Part shown: in pieces, positions 51,979 through 60,640 of the stretch
Position numbering within the stretch: the first letter of the stretch is position 1
How the letters are laid out: each line of letters starts with the position of its first letter
Assembly: GCA_039177555.1 (NCBI GenBank)
Contig: JBCDFV010000017.1
Span: 18,901 to 82,900 of the forward strand
DNA from: JANQGH01 sp039177555
Lineage (GTDB): Bacteria; Pseudomonadota; Alphaproteobacteria; DSM-16000; Inquilinaceae
Length of the DNA stretch: 64,000 bases
Direction of reading: 5' to 3'
Translations under genes and position numbers: made by a program
The notes under the pieces: generated by a model
What the model saw: only the letters and a program-made list of their open reading frames with translations
The model's database searches: none
Told to the model about the DNA's origin: nothing

Positions 51979-53592
51979 ATGAGTACCGAGAGTTATGACT
52001 ACATCGTCGTCGGGTCCGGCTCGGGCGGCGCAGCGCTCGCGGACGCGCTGGTGCAAGACGGCCGCTACAGTGTTCTTCTCTTGGAATCCGGGGCCGACGA
52101 CCGCTGGATCTGGACCCGCATTCCGGCCGGGGTCTTCTACCTCCTGCGCGGCAATCGGGCGGTCTCGCGGTTCTTTACGGAGCCGGAACCGCACATGAAC
52201 GGGCGGAGTATTTTCTGGCCGCGTGGACACGTGGTGGGCGGCTCGTCGACCGTGAACGGCATGATCTGGGTTCACGGCGATCCGGCCGAATTCGATCATT
52301 GGCGGGACGCCTATCAACTGCCCGGCTGGGGCTATGACGATCTCGCCCCCCTGTTCCGCCGCCTCGAAACCTACGCGCCGGGCGATCCGGCCCGAAGGGG
52401 CAAGGACGGCCCCGTCACCGTGACCGAATTTGCCCCGCATGCGCCACTGATGGATGCGTTCATCGACGCTTGCGTCGGTGCCGGCATACCTCGGGTGCCG
52501 GACTACAACGCCGGCGGCTACGAAGGGGTTGGATACCTTCAATTCAATACCAAACGGGGCTGGCGCCAGGGCACGCGCGAGACCTTCGTGAAGCGTGCCC
52601 GGCTATCGCCAAAGCTGCGACTGCTGACCGGCGCGCATGTGGCCCGTGTGACCTTCGACGGGCGGCGCGCGACGGGGGTCGTCTATGCCCATCACGGCGA
52701 AGACCGCACCGCCGAGGCGCGGCGCGAGGTCATCCTGTGCGCCGGCGCGGTCGAGACACCGCAGATCCTGGAACTGTCCGGCATCGGCCAGGCGGCGTTG
52801 CTGCAATCCCACGGCATCGACGTGGTGCATGACCTGCCAGGCGTCGGCGAAAACGCCCATGACCACCTTCATACGCGCTTGAGCTACCGCTGCCGAAACG
52901 CGGTGACCCTGAACCAGATCATGCGCAACCCGGTCCGCAAGGGGCTGATGGCGGCGCGGTTCGCGCTGCGCGGCAACGGGCTGATGTCATGCTCGGGCCA
53001 GATCAGCCACGCGCTGTTGAAAAGCACCCCCGACCTCGACCAGCCCGACATCAAGATTCAACTGCATTGGCTGTCCAGCCCCGATGCGCGCGATCCAAAG
53101 CAACTGGTCCTTGACGATCATCCGGGCATTTCGATCGGGACCTTTCCGCTGCGGCCAAAGTCGCGCGGCGCGGTGCATATCCGATCGGCCGATCCGACGG
53201 AAAGCCCCGCGATGTCGGCCAACTACCTCGACCATCCGGACGATGTCGCGGCCACGCTGGCCGGCATCCGCATTGCCCGGAAGGTGGCGGCACAGCCCGC
53301 CTTGGAACAGTTCGGGGTCGAGGAGGTGCGTCCGGGGCCTGACATTCTGGAGGACGACGCGCTGATGGACTTCGTCCGACAAAGCGCGCAGACCTCGTAT
53401 CATCCGGTCGGCACATGCCGCATGGGCAACGATCCCGGTGCCGTCGTGGGCCCAGATTTGAAGGTTCGGGGCATCGAAAACCTTCGGATTGCAGATGCGT
53501 CGGTATTCCCGACCATGTGCTCGGCAAACACCAATGCGCCGGCCATGGTGGTCGGATTGAAAGCCGCGGAGTTCCTGTTGGCGTCGCCGTAA
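51979..53592 (+). CDS. GMC family FAD-dependent oxidoreductase (choline/alcohol dehydrogenase-like)
   Basis: A 537-residue GMC flavoprotein that oxidises alcohols. It has the N-terminal dinucleotide motif YIVVGSGSGGAALADAL, the GMC signatures GHVVGGSSTVNGMIWVHG and GAVETPQILELSGIG, and the C-terminal catalytic His in SYHPVGTCRMG with the partner Asn in SANTNAPAMVVG. A GTG ten codons upstream is an alternative start. With the second sulfatase it could desulfate and then oxidise an alcohol. It converges on the TPP-enzyme genes with only 14 bases between stops. Confidence 0.9.
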   Translation: MSTESYDYIVVGSGSGGAALADALVQDGRYSVLLLESGADDRWIWTRIPAGVFYLLRGNRAVSRFFTEPEPHMNGRSIFWPRGHVVGGSSTVNGMIWVHGDPAEFDHWRDAYQLPGWGYDDLAPLFRRLETYAPGDPARRGKDGPVTVTEFAPHAPLMDAFIDACVGAGIPRVPDYNAGGYEGVGYLQFNTKRGWRQGTRETFVKRARLSPKLRLLTGAHVARVTFDGRRATGVVYAHHGEDRTAEARREVILCAGAVETPQILELSGIGQAALLQSHGIDVVHDLPGVGENAHDHLHTRLSYRCRNAVTLNQIMRNPVRKGLMAARFALRGNGLMSCSGQISHALLKSTPDLDQPDIKIQLHWLSSPDARDPKQLVLDDHPGISIGTFPLRPKSRGAVHIRSADPTESPAMSANYLDHPDDVAATLAGIRIARKVAAQPALEQFGVEEVRPGPDILEDDALMDFVRQSAQTSYHPVGTCRMGNDPGAVVGPDLKVRGIENLRIADASVFPTMCSANTNAPAMVVGLKAAEFLLASP

Positions 53593-53606
53593 CCGAGACG
53601 ACCAGG

Positions 53607-54221
53607 CTAGGAGAGCAAGGCCTCGCGCATCCGGCGGCCTTCATTGCCCATGCGGGTGAACTGGGCCTCAGGCAGGTCGGGCTGGGGCGCGTTGTGGTTC
53701 CAGACGTTATGACTTTCCGGCGTTACGACCAGCTCGACGAAGATCGGCCCGTCGGTGGTCAACAAGTCCGGCAAAGCCGCCTGCCAATCCTGAAGGCTCT
53801 CGAACCGATGCGTCACGGGAAACCCGGCCGCCGAGGCAATTGCGGCGTAGTCCGTCCGGCCAGTACCCGGCACCGGCAAGTTAACCATGTTCTCGAACCA
53901 GACGCCGTTGTTGAAGACCACATGCATAAGGTTCTTCGGCCCCGCCCCCGCGATCGAGACCAGGCTGCCGAGTTGCATCAACAGCGAGCCGTCGCCATCC
54001 AGGACCACGACCTTACGGTCCGGCTGCGCCAGCGCAAGGCCAAGGCCCAGCGCCGACGCGCCGCCCATCAGCGGCACGCAGGAGATGTTCAGCGGGCTGG
54101 GCGACGCCTGGTTGATCCAAAGGATCGAGGTCATGGTGGCGACCACAATGGCCTCATCCGCGCCGGAACCACGATGCTCGGCCAAGGCGGCGATGGCATC
54201 CTTGCAAAGGAAATCGGCCAT
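53607..54221 (-). CDS. Thiamine-diphosphate-binding subunit (sulfopyruvate/phosphonopyruvate decarboxylase beta-like, ComE)
   Basis: A 204-residue protein corresponding to the C-terminal, diphosphate-binding half of a TPP decarboxylase. The TPP motif runs from VVVLDGDGSLLMQLGSLV to VVFNNGVWF (GDG to NN). Size and split match ComE of sulfopyruvate decarboxylase and the related phosphonopyruvate decarboxylase. It requires the alpha-like partner encoded just upstream, which it follows with overlapping codons. ATG 54221 is preferred to the TTG 15 bases upstream. A sulfur or phosphonate 2-oxo acid as substrate fits the sulfatase and phosphonate genes nearby, but is inference. Confidence 0.88.
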   Translation of the reverse strand: MADFLCKDAIAALAEHRGSGADEAIVVATMTSILWINQASPSPLNISCVPLMGGASALGLGLALAQPDRKVVVLDGDGSLLMQLGSLVSIAGAGPKNLMHVVFNNGVWFENMVNLPVPGTGRTDYAAIASAAGFPVTHRFESLQDWQAALPDLLTTDGPIFVELVVTPESHNVWNHNAPQPDLPEAQFTRMGNEGRRMREALLS

Positions 54222-54232
54222 GGGGCGTTCTC

Positions 54233-54751
54233 TCAATGCTGCAGTGGCAGGTTTTGGCCGAAGATGACGGCGGCGGGCCAGGAATCGCGGTAGGCCCGAT
54301 CGAAGGCGGCATCGATGGCGCCAAGGTCATCGGCACTCTCGACCCGCCAATGCGGGACCTCGACTGCGTCGAGCACGGGTTCCAGAATACGTACGACGCG
54401 ACGCTCGGACTTCGCCGGGTCGGGCGTGAACTCCGCGATCTCACGCCCAAACTGGCCGATAAACAGAACCAGCGGCATCCCCGCATCAAGCCCGATGGCG
54501 CGCAGCGCGTTCAGCCCGGCATAAAGCCCCTGGTTCTGGACGACGACCACGGCGCGCTTGCCGCCGATATGCAGCCCGACCCCCGCCGTGATCGCCTCGT
54601 CCTCTGTGCAGAACGGGACCATCTCGATCTCACCATCCGCAACAAGCGCTTGGTGCAAACCGATCTGGATCCAGTCCGGCACCGTCACCGCATGGGTGAC
54701 GTTGTTTTCCTTCATTTTGTCGAGGACGGCCTCGCCCGTGGGCATCGCCAT
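54233..54751 (-). CDS. Thiamine-diphosphate enzyme pyrimidine-binding subunit (sulfopyruvate decarboxylase alpha-like, ComD)
   Basis: A 172-residue protein corresponding to the N-terminal half of a TPP decarboxylase. The activating Glu is in FCTEDEAITAGVGLHIGG (about 50), and VVVVQNQGLYAGLNALRAI matches the ComD dimer region. It overlaps the reading frame start of the ComE-like gene, so the subunits are produced together. Upstream lie a hairpin-like inverted repeat at 54774-54791 and a TGT-N10-ACA site at 54811-54830. Confidence 0.88.
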   Translation of the reverse strand: MAMPTGEAVLDKMKENNVTHAVTVPDWIQIGLHQALVADGEIEMVPFCTEDEAITAGVGLHIGGKRAVVVVQNQGLYAGLNALRAIGLDAGMPLVLFIGQFGREIAEFTPDPAKSERRVVRILEPVLDAVEVPHWRVESADDLGAIDAAFDRAYRDSWPAAVIFGQNLPLQH

Positions 54752-54773
54752 GAGTGCCTCCGCAGCATCGTCG

Positions 54774-54791
54774 TTAGCGGAGAAACGCTAA
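54774..54791. promoter_or_regulatory. Inverted repeat TTAGCG-N6-CGCTAA
   Basis: A perfect 6-bp inverted repeat with a 6-base centre, about 23 bases upstream of the ComD-like start. It could be an operator near the transcription start or a leader hairpin. Confidence 0.4.
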
Positions 54792-54810
54792 GGCAGATCG
54801 CCCCGGCGAT

Positions 54811-54830
54811 TTGTCGTCCAGCGAACAGTG
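54811..54830. promoter_or_regulatory. Candidate Crp/Fnr-family site upstream of the TPP-enzyme genes
   Basis: TTTGTCGTCCAGCGAACAGT has TTTGT/ACAGT arms 10 bases apart, the fifth TGT-N10-ACA site of the set. It lies 60 bases upstream of the ComD-like start. Confidence 0.4.
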
Positions 54831-54885
54831 CCGGGCGCTCGGGGCAGATTTGCATCGCGCCTGCCAGCCTGCGGCGCGAGATTTC

Positions 54886-55647
54886 TCAAAGCAGCGACAG
54901 GCCGCCATCCACCCGCAGGATTTGGCCCGTAACGTGGGCGGCATCGCGGGACAGCAGGAAATCGATGGCGGCGGCAACATCGGCCGGCTCGGCAATGCGA
55001 CCCGACGGGGTGGCGCGCGCCGCGTCCTCCCAGGCTTTGGGCGGCAGGGCGGCGTGGCCGCCGACCTTGCTGGTATAGCCCGGCGCCACGCAGTTCACGG
55101 TGGTGCCGCTGGGTGCAAGCTGGAACGCCAACGATTGGGCCAAGGCCTCCAAGGCCGCCTTGGAGGCGGCGGTGACGGGGAAGATCGTACCGTTGACGCC
55201 AAAATCATTGGCCACGAACGAACTGAGCGCGACCACCCGGCCCCAGGCCGAGGCCTCCAGATCGGCCCGGCAAGCGGAGACCAGCTCGACGAAGGGAACG
55301 GTGTTGACACCGAACGCCGTGCCCAGATCGTCGCGACCGAAATCGCCGAACTGGGATTTCTGGGCGCGGCCGGCGTTGCAGACGATCTGGTCGATGGGGC
55401 CCAAGGCCTCGCGCGCGGAAGCCACCAGTTGGTCGACCGAGCCCGCTTCGGCCAGGTCCGCCAGCCCATGGGCCACCGTCGCACCCTTGGCGGCTGCCGC
55501 GTCAACCGTCGCCGCAAGCCCGTCTGCATTGGCGCGGGTGGTCAGAAACAGGGCGGTGTCCGGCGCCGCTAACCGCAAGGCCGTTGCCGCGCCGATGCCG
55601 CTGGCGGCACCGGTGATCAGCACCGCCCGTTCGTGCGTCGCAGCCAC
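54886..55647 (-). CDS. SDR family protein lacking the catalytic tyrosine
   Basis: A 253-residue short-chain dehydrogenase-fold protein. The Rossmann motif ITGAASGIGAATAL and the NAG segment VCNAGRAQ are normal, and Ser in VALSSFVAN is in place. The catalytic YxxxK motif reads TAASK (in FPVTAASKAALEALAQ), with Thr where Tyr is expected. The codon is ACC, so it is not a one-base error from a Tyr codon. It may be an altered enzyme or a non-catalytic binder. It follows the DapA-family gene by 5 bases as the last gene of the transporter operon. Confidence 0.87.
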   Translation of the reverse strand: MAATHERAVLITGAASGIGAATALRLAAPDTALFLTTRANADGLAATVDAAAAKGATVAHGLADLAEAGSVDQLVASAREALGPIDQIVCNAGRAQKSQFGDFGRDDLGTAFGVNTVPFVELVSACRADLEASAWGRVVALSSFVANDFGVNGTIFPVTAASKAALEALAQSLAFQLAPSGTTVNCVAPGYTSKVGGHAALPPKAWEDAARATPSGRIAEPADVAAAIDFLLSRDAAHVTGQILRVDGGLSLL

Positions 55648-55652
55648 GCGGA

Positions 55653-56600
55653 TTACTCCGCCGCCAGAACAGGATCGGTGCGGTAGCCGTAAGCGGTATC
55701 GAGCCCAAGGCTGCGCACGATCTCAAGACCGCGCGCCAACGCCTGCCCGTCGAGCCCCGAAAGCGGCCGGCGCAACGGCCCGGCGGGCATGCCCACGGCC
55801 CGCATCAGGCTCTTCACCGGCACCGGGTTGATCGCCGAATAGACGAAATGCAGCATCGGCAGGTTGCGCAAATACGCGGCGCGGAAGCGCAGGGCCCGGT
55901 CGCCATCATCGCCCCACGGCGTCGAAATCTCGACCATTTCGCGCGGGATGATGTTGCCGGTCATGTTGGCCGTGCCATGGCCGCCAAGCGACATGGTCGG
56001 CACCACCAGCCCCAGATTGGGCGAGCAGCAGCACATGACCGCGACGTCCGGCTCCGCCGCACAAACCTGGCCGACCTGGCCGACGCGGGCCGTGCTTTCC
56101 TTCAACACCGCGATGTTGGGATGGCGGGCCAGGGTCAGGATGTCCTCCACACCCAGATCGGTCTTCACCCGGGGTGGATTGTTGTAGACGCCCAGCGGAA
56201 TGGGCGAGGCATCGGCCACGTCCAGGAAGAACCGGGTAATGTCGGCGTTGGGCGCGCAGATATAGTTGGGGGCGGCGATCACCGCGCCGTCGGCCCCCTC
56301 GTCGGCCGCTTGGCGGACATAGTCGATCGTGGCCTCGGTGGTCGACCCGGTGCAGCCGTACCAGTGCTGCATGCCGCCATTTTTGTGCTTCATCGTCTCG
56401 CGCACGATGGTGTGCCGTTCGTCGGGCGACAGCATGCTGACCTCGCCGGACGAGCCCATGATCAGGACCGCCGACGTGCCGGCCTCGCGCTGGAAGTCCA
56501 ACAGCGTGGCAAAGCCCGGATAGTCGATGCTGAAATCCCCGTTCATGGGCGTGATCAGCGCGACGAAAGATCCTGTGACGATGGGCGTGAAGGCGGTCAT
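55653..56600 (-). CDS. Dihydrodipicolinate synthase/N-acetylneuraminate lyase family protein
   Basis: A 315-residue DapA-family class I aldolase/lyase or dehydratase. The Schiff-base Lys is in IAVLKESTARVGQ (about 168), the catalytic Tyr in PLGVYNNPPR (about 140), and LIMGSSGEVSMLSPDER is the N-terminal family block (GSSGE in place of the GTTGE of DapA). The change and the transporter context point to a catabolic keto-acid lyase or dehydratase rather than lysine synthesis. It lies 19 bases downstream of the OppF-like gene. Confidence 0.87.
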   Translation of the reverse strand: MTAFTPIVTGSFVALITPMNGDFSIDYPGFATLLDFQREAGTSAVLIMGSSGEVSMLSPDERHTIVRETMKHKNGGMQHWYGCTGSTTEATIDYVRQAADEGADGAVIAAPNYICAPNADITRFFLDVADASPIPLGVYNNPPRVKTDLGVEDILTLARHPNIAVLKESTARVGQVGQVCAAEPDVAVMCCCSPNLGLVVPTMSLGGHGTANMTGNIIPREMVEISTPWGDDGDRALRFRAAYLRNLPMLHFVYSAINPVPVKSLMRAVGMPAGPLRRPLSGLDGQALARGLEIVRSLGLDTAYGYRTDPVLAAE

Positions 56601-56619
56601 GACGGGTTTCCCTTGTGGG

Positions 56620-57624
56620 TCAATGGCGGTTCCAACAGGCCGCGAAATGGCCGGTCGATTTTTCTTCCAGCGGGGGGGTCTGGCGTCGGCAGATGTCGGT
56701 AACCAGGGGGCAGCGGCCCTGGAACCGGCAACCGTCGGGGGGCATCATCGGGTTCGGTACCTCGCCCTGATAGACGATGCGTTTGCGCTGTCGTTCCTGC
56801 ACCGGATCCGGCACCGGAACGGCGGACAACAGCGCCTCGGTATAGGGGTGCTTGGGGTCGTCATAGATCGTGTCCGCCGGCCCGATCTCCACCAAACAAC
56901 CGGCATACATGATCGCGATCCGGCTCGAGATATGCTGGACCACGCTGAGATCGTGGGCGATGAACAGATAAGTCAGGCCCAGGTCCCGCTGAAGGTCCTG
57001 CAGCAGGTTCACCACCTGGGCGCGGACCGACACGTCTAGCGCGGATACCGGCTCGTCGGCCACGATGAACCTTGGGTGCAGGGCCAGCGCGCGGGCGATG
57101 ACGATGCGCTGGCGCTGACCGCCGGAAAAGGCATGCGGATACCGGTCCAGCGTGTCGGTCGGCAGGCCGACCAGGTCCAGCAGTTCGGCCACCTGGTCCG
57201 CCGCCTCGTCGCGGTTTCTGACCAGCCCATGCACGACCAGCGGTTCGGCCACCAAATCGAGCACGCGCATGCGCGGATTGAGGCTGGCGTACGGGTCTTG
57301 AAAGATCAGCTGCATATGGCGGCGCAGCTGGCGCAGGGCCTGGCCTTGCGTCTGGGTGATATCAGCGCCGTCGAACCGGATATGGCCCTCATGCACGGGC
57401 ACCCGGCGCAGCACCGCCCGGCCAAGCGTAGTCTTGCCGGAGCCGCTTTCGCCGACCAGCCCCAAGGTTTCGCCCTGCCGAATGGTGAAACTGACGTCGT
57501 CGACGGCGTGGACGTGAAGATGCTGCTGGCCCCAAAACCCGGCGCGTCCGCCGGGAAACCGCACCGACAGGTTGTCGACCTCGACCAGGGGTGCGCCAGA
57601 CGTGCTGGCCTCAGTCTGCGCCAA
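56620..57624 (-). CDS. Oligopeptide ABC transporter ATP-binding protein (OppF-like), second system
   Basis: A 334-residue ATPase with Walker A GESGSGKT (about 52), Q loop FQDPYASLNP, signature FSGGQRQR, Walker B FIVADEPVSALD and the C-terminal GCRFQGRCPLVTDICR segment. It overlaps the OppD-like gene by 14 bases. It is part of the second complete Opp-type importer in the window (62161 to 56620), distinct from the one at 9-16 kb. Confidence 0.92.
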   Translation of the reverse strand: MAQTEASTSGAPLVEVDNLSVRFPGGRAGFWGQQHLHVHAVDDVSFTIRQGETLGLVGESGSGKTTLGRAVLRRVPVHEGHIRFDGADITQTQGQALRQLRRHMQLIFQDPYASLNPRMRVLDLVAEPLVVHGLVRNRDEAADQVAELLDLVGLPTDTLDRYPHAFSGGQRQRIVIARALALHPRFIVADEPVSALDVSVRAQVVNLLQDLQRDLGLTYLFIAHDLSVVQHISSRIAIMYAGCLVEIGPADTIYDDPKHPYTEALLSAVPVPDPVQERQRKRIVYQGEVPNPMMPPDGCRFQGRCPLVTDICRRQTPPLEEKSTGHFAACWNRH

Positions 57625-58630
57625 GGGCGACCCCGCTTGGTTCCGGATTTGCCCACGGCCCGGTGAAGGGATGGTGGCAGGCCGCGCGCCGCCCAGGCGC
57701 CACGGCCGTCATCGTCGGATCGACGCCACAGTCATCGCGCGCGGCAGGACAGCGCGGTTCAAAGGCGCAGCCCTTGGGCGGCTTGCCCATATCCGGCGGC
57801 CTTCCGTCGATCGCGATCATCCGGTCCGCCCGTCCGTCCAGCCTTGGCGTCGAGCGCAGCAGGCCCATCGTATAGGGATGCGCCGGGTTGGCGAACAGGG
57901 CGTCGGCCGAGGCTTCCTCGACGATCCGACCGCCATACATCACTGACACGCGCCGGCACAGCCCGGCCACCACGCCCAGATCGTGGGTGATCAAGATGAC
58001 AGACAGGCCGAGGCGGGACTGCAGATCTTCGAGCAGATCGAGGATCTGAGCCTGGATCGTGACATCCAGCGCCGTCGTCGGCTCGTCGGCGATCAGCAGT
58101 TCGGGTTCGCAGGCCAGCGCCATGGCGATCATGATGCGCTGGCGCATGCCGCCGGACATCTGGAACGGATACTGGTCCAGCCGCTTGTCCGGCGCGTTGA
58201 TGCCGACCAGGTCCAGCAAGTCTTTCGCGCGGGTCCGTGCGGCGCGTTTCGACATGCCCAGATGGCGGCGCAGCACCTCCGTGATCTGGGTGCCGCAGGG
58301 GAACAGCGGGTTCAGCGAGGTCATGGCGTCTTGGAAGATCATCGCCATCTCGCGCCCCCTGACGGAGCGGGCGAACGAGGCGCCGCTGGCGCCCAGCAGG
58401 GACCGGCCCTTCCAGCGAATGTCGCCGCCGACGATTTCGCCCGGCACGTGGACGAGGCCCATGGCGGCCTGGGAGGTCACGCTTTTACCGGACCCGCTTT
58501 CGCCAACCAGGGCCAGGGTCTCGCCCCGTCCGATCGACAGGGAGACCCCGCGCACGGCTTGCACGACACCCCGACGGGTCGTGAAATGGACCCGCAGACC
58601 GTCGATTTCGAGCAGCGGCGGTCCGCTCAT
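57611..58630 (-). CDS. Oligopeptide ABC transporter ATP-binding protein (OppD-like), second system
   Basis: A 339-residue ATPase with Walker A GESGSGKS, Q loop FQDAMTSLNP, signature MSGGMRQR, Walker B LLIADEPTTALD and C-terminal GCAFEPRCPAARDDCG. The start is ATG 58630, overlapping the permease stop by ATGA; a much longer open frame to 59536 runs through the permease gene in another phase and is not real. Coupled on both sides to its transporter partners. Confidence 0.92.
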   Translation of the reverse strand: MSGPPLLEIDGLRVHFTTRRGVVQAVRGVSLSIGRGETLALVGESGSGKSVTSQAAMGLVHVPGEIVGGDIRWKGRSLLGASGASFARSVRGREMAMIFQDAMTSLNPLFPCGTQITEVLRRHLGMSKRAARTRAKDLLDLVGINAPDKRLDQYPFQMSGGMRQRIMIAMALACEPELLIADEPTTALDVTIQAQILDLLEDLQSRLGLSVILITHDLGVVAGLCRRVSVMYGGRIVEEASADALFANPAHPYTMGLLRSTPRLDGRADRMIAIDGRPPDMGKPPKGCAFEPRCPAARDDCGVDPTMTAVAPGRRAACHHPFTGPWANPEPSGVALGAD

Positions 58631-59655
58631 TCGGCCGGTTCCGGCGAGCGGACGGCGGTCCGTCGATGCTGGCGCCGCCTCAGCCGCGCGGCGACCGAGC
58701 GGGCGAAGCGCTTCTCGCGCTCCTGCGGGTCGGAGGTCACGCGCGCCCAGCTTGCCACCAGGTTGATCGCCAAGACGGTGATCGCGATGGCCAGACCCGG
58801 CAAGGTGACCAGCCACCAGGCGATGAACAGATAGTCCTTGCCGCTGGCGACATCGAGGCCCCAGGAGGTCGCCGGCGGCTGGATGCCGAGGCCGAGGAAG
58901 GACAAGGCCGCCTCGGCCAGGACGATGCGGGCAAATTCCAGGATGCCGAGCGTGAGCAGCGGCGAGATCAGGTTCGGCAGGATATGCAGGCCGATGACCC
59001 GGCCGAACCGGCTGCCGACCATTTCGGCGGCATCGACGTAGGGCAGTTGGCGCACGGACAGTACGATGCCGCGCGTCATGCGCGCGTAGACCATCCAGCC
59101 GTTCAGCGCCAGCACGATGATGACAGTGGTGATCGACGGGCCGATCACCGCCAGGATCACCAGCGCCAAGAGAAGGCCCGGAAAGGCGATCAGCGTGTCG
59201 ACGAAGCGCATCAGGGCGGCATCGATCCGGCCGCCGAAATAGCCGGCGACCAGCCCGATCGCGACGCCGAAGGCGCCGGCCAGCGCGACCACCGCCACGC
59301 CGACGACCAGGGAGATGCGGGCGCCGTAGATGATGCGGCTGAGCATGTCGCGCCCGAGATGGTCCGTGCCCAGTACATGGGCCCAACTGCCGCCCTCTTG
59401 CCAGACGGGCGGGACCAGCCGGTCCCGCAGCGATTGGTCCGCCGGGTCGTAGGGCGCCAACAAGGGCGCGAAGACGGCCATGAACACCAGCAGCAGCAGG
59501 ACCACCATGCCGAAGAAGGCCGGCTTGTCGGCCCACAGCTCGCGCAGGAAACCGGCCGATCCGCCGGGTGCGGCGGCCGCGATCGCATTGGACGCGTCGA
59601 CCTCGTGGGACGGGCTTTCCGATGCGGCGGTGGTTTCGGCGCTTTGATCCGCCAT
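58627..59655 (-). CDS. Oligopeptide ABC transporter permease (OppC-like), second system
   Basis: A 342-residue inner-membrane permease. A hydrophilic N terminus of about 45 residues precedes the first helix (FFGMVVLLLLVFMAVFAPLL), and VLGTDHLGRDMLSRIIYG is the typical OppC soluble loop. The EAA region is PYVDAAEMVGSRFGRVIGLH. The C terminus is basic (FARSVAARLRRRQHRR). It follows the OppB-like gene by 4 bases. Confidence 0.92.
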   Translation of the reverse strand: MADQSAETTAASESPSHEVDASNAIAAAAPGGSAGFLRELWADKPAFFGMVVLLLLVFMAVFAPLLAPYDPADQSLRDRLVPPVWQEGGSWAHVLGTDHLGRDMLSRIIYGARISLVVGVAVVALAGAFGVAIGLVAGYFGGRIDAALMRFVDTLIAFPGLLLALVILAVIGPSITTVIIVLALNGWMVYARMTRGIVLSVRQLPYVDAAEMVGSRFGRVIGLHILPNLISPLLTLGILEFARIVLAEAALSFLGLGIQPPATSWGLDVASGKDYLFIAWWLVTLPGLAIAITVLAINLVASWARVTSDPQEREKRFARSVAARLRRRQHRRTAVRSPEPAE

Positions 59656-59659
59656 GCGA

Positions 59660-60580
59660 TCAGTCCAGCTTAATCCGGGGATCGATCGCCTTGTAGATCA
59701 CGTCGACGCCGAAATTGAACACGACCACGATCACCGCGATGACGAAGACGATGGCCTGCAACAGCACCAGATCCTGCCTTTGGATGGCCTGCAAGGCCAA
59801 CAGTCCGAGACCGGGCCAGGCGAAAACGGTCTCAACCACCACCGTGTAGCCGGACAGGATGCGAATGAACTCCCACGCCACCAGGGTCAGCACCGGCACG
59901 GCGGCGTTGCGCATGGCATGCACGCCGACGATGCGGAACTGCGACAGGCCCTTGGCCTCCGTGGTCTTGATGTATTGCGCGTTCAATTCGTCGATCATTT
60001 GCGATCGCACGACCATCACCAACCGCGTCATGGCCGGCAGTGCCAAGGTGACCGCCGGCAGCACCAGATGGGACAGGCCGCCGATGCCGCCGGTGGGCAG
60101 CCAACTCAACGTCACCGAGAACAGCACGATCAGCAGCAGCCCCAGCCAGAACTGGGGCAACGACAGGGCGACCAGGCTCAAGATCACGGTGATCCGGTCG
60201 ATAAAGCTGCCGGGGTTCAGGGCCGCGATGATGCCCAGCGGTATGGCGATCACGGTCGCCAGCACGATCGAGCTGATGACCAGCAACAGCGTGATCGGCA
60301 GCCGTTCGAACACGATGTCGAGCGCCGGCCGGTCGAGCCAGAGCGAATTGCCGAAATCGAAGCGGGTCAGATCCCAGACATAGTTCACGAATTGCACGAC
60401 GATCGGCCGGTCGAGCCCAAGCTGCGCCTCGAAGGCGGCGCGCTGTTCCTCGGTCGCCTCCAACGGCAGCATGATGTCGACCGGATCGCCGATCATGCGC
60501 GTGATGACGAAAACGACAACCGTCACCCCGAGGATGACGATCAGTCCGTCCCAACATCGTTTAAGGAGCATGCGCCCCAT
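59660..60580 (-). CDS. Oligopeptide ABC transporter permease (OppB-like), second system
   Basis: A 306-residue inner-membrane permease with the first helix LIVILGVTVVVFVITRMIG near residue 12. The QLGLDRPIVVQFVNYV loop and the EAA region QYIKTTEAKGLSQFRIVGVH are typical of OppB. It is second in the operon after the binding-protein gene, from which it is separated by a 105-base spacer holding a strong stem-loop. Confidence 0.92.
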   Translation of the reverse strand: MGRMLLKRCWDGLIVILGVTVVVFVITRMIGDPVDIMLPLEATEEQRAAFEAQLGLDRPIVVQFVNYVWDLTRFDFGNSLWLDRPALDIVFERLPITLLLVISSIVLATVIAIPLGIIAALNPGSFIDRITVILSLVALSLPQFWLGLLLIVLFSVTLSWLPTGGIGGLSHLVLPAVTLALPAMTRLVMVVRSQMIDELNAQYIKTTEAKGLSQFRIVGVHAMRNAAVPVLTLVAWEFIRILSGYTVVVETVFAWPGLGLLALQAIQRQDLVLLQAIVFVIAVIVVVFNFGVDVIYKAIDPRIKLD

Positions 60581-60640
60581 GGCGATGGCTTTCCTGCTAC
60601 GCCGCGCTCTATCAGGTTAACGCCGGCCCGCCGGCGGGAT

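Noticed and set aside
57611..59536. A 641-codon open frame on the minus strand spanning the OppC-like gene and OppD-like gene
   Set aside because: The upstream part is low-complexity Arg/Pro/Gly-rich sequence from reading the permease gene out of phase; the true OppD-like protein starts at ATG 58630 with ATGA overlap.
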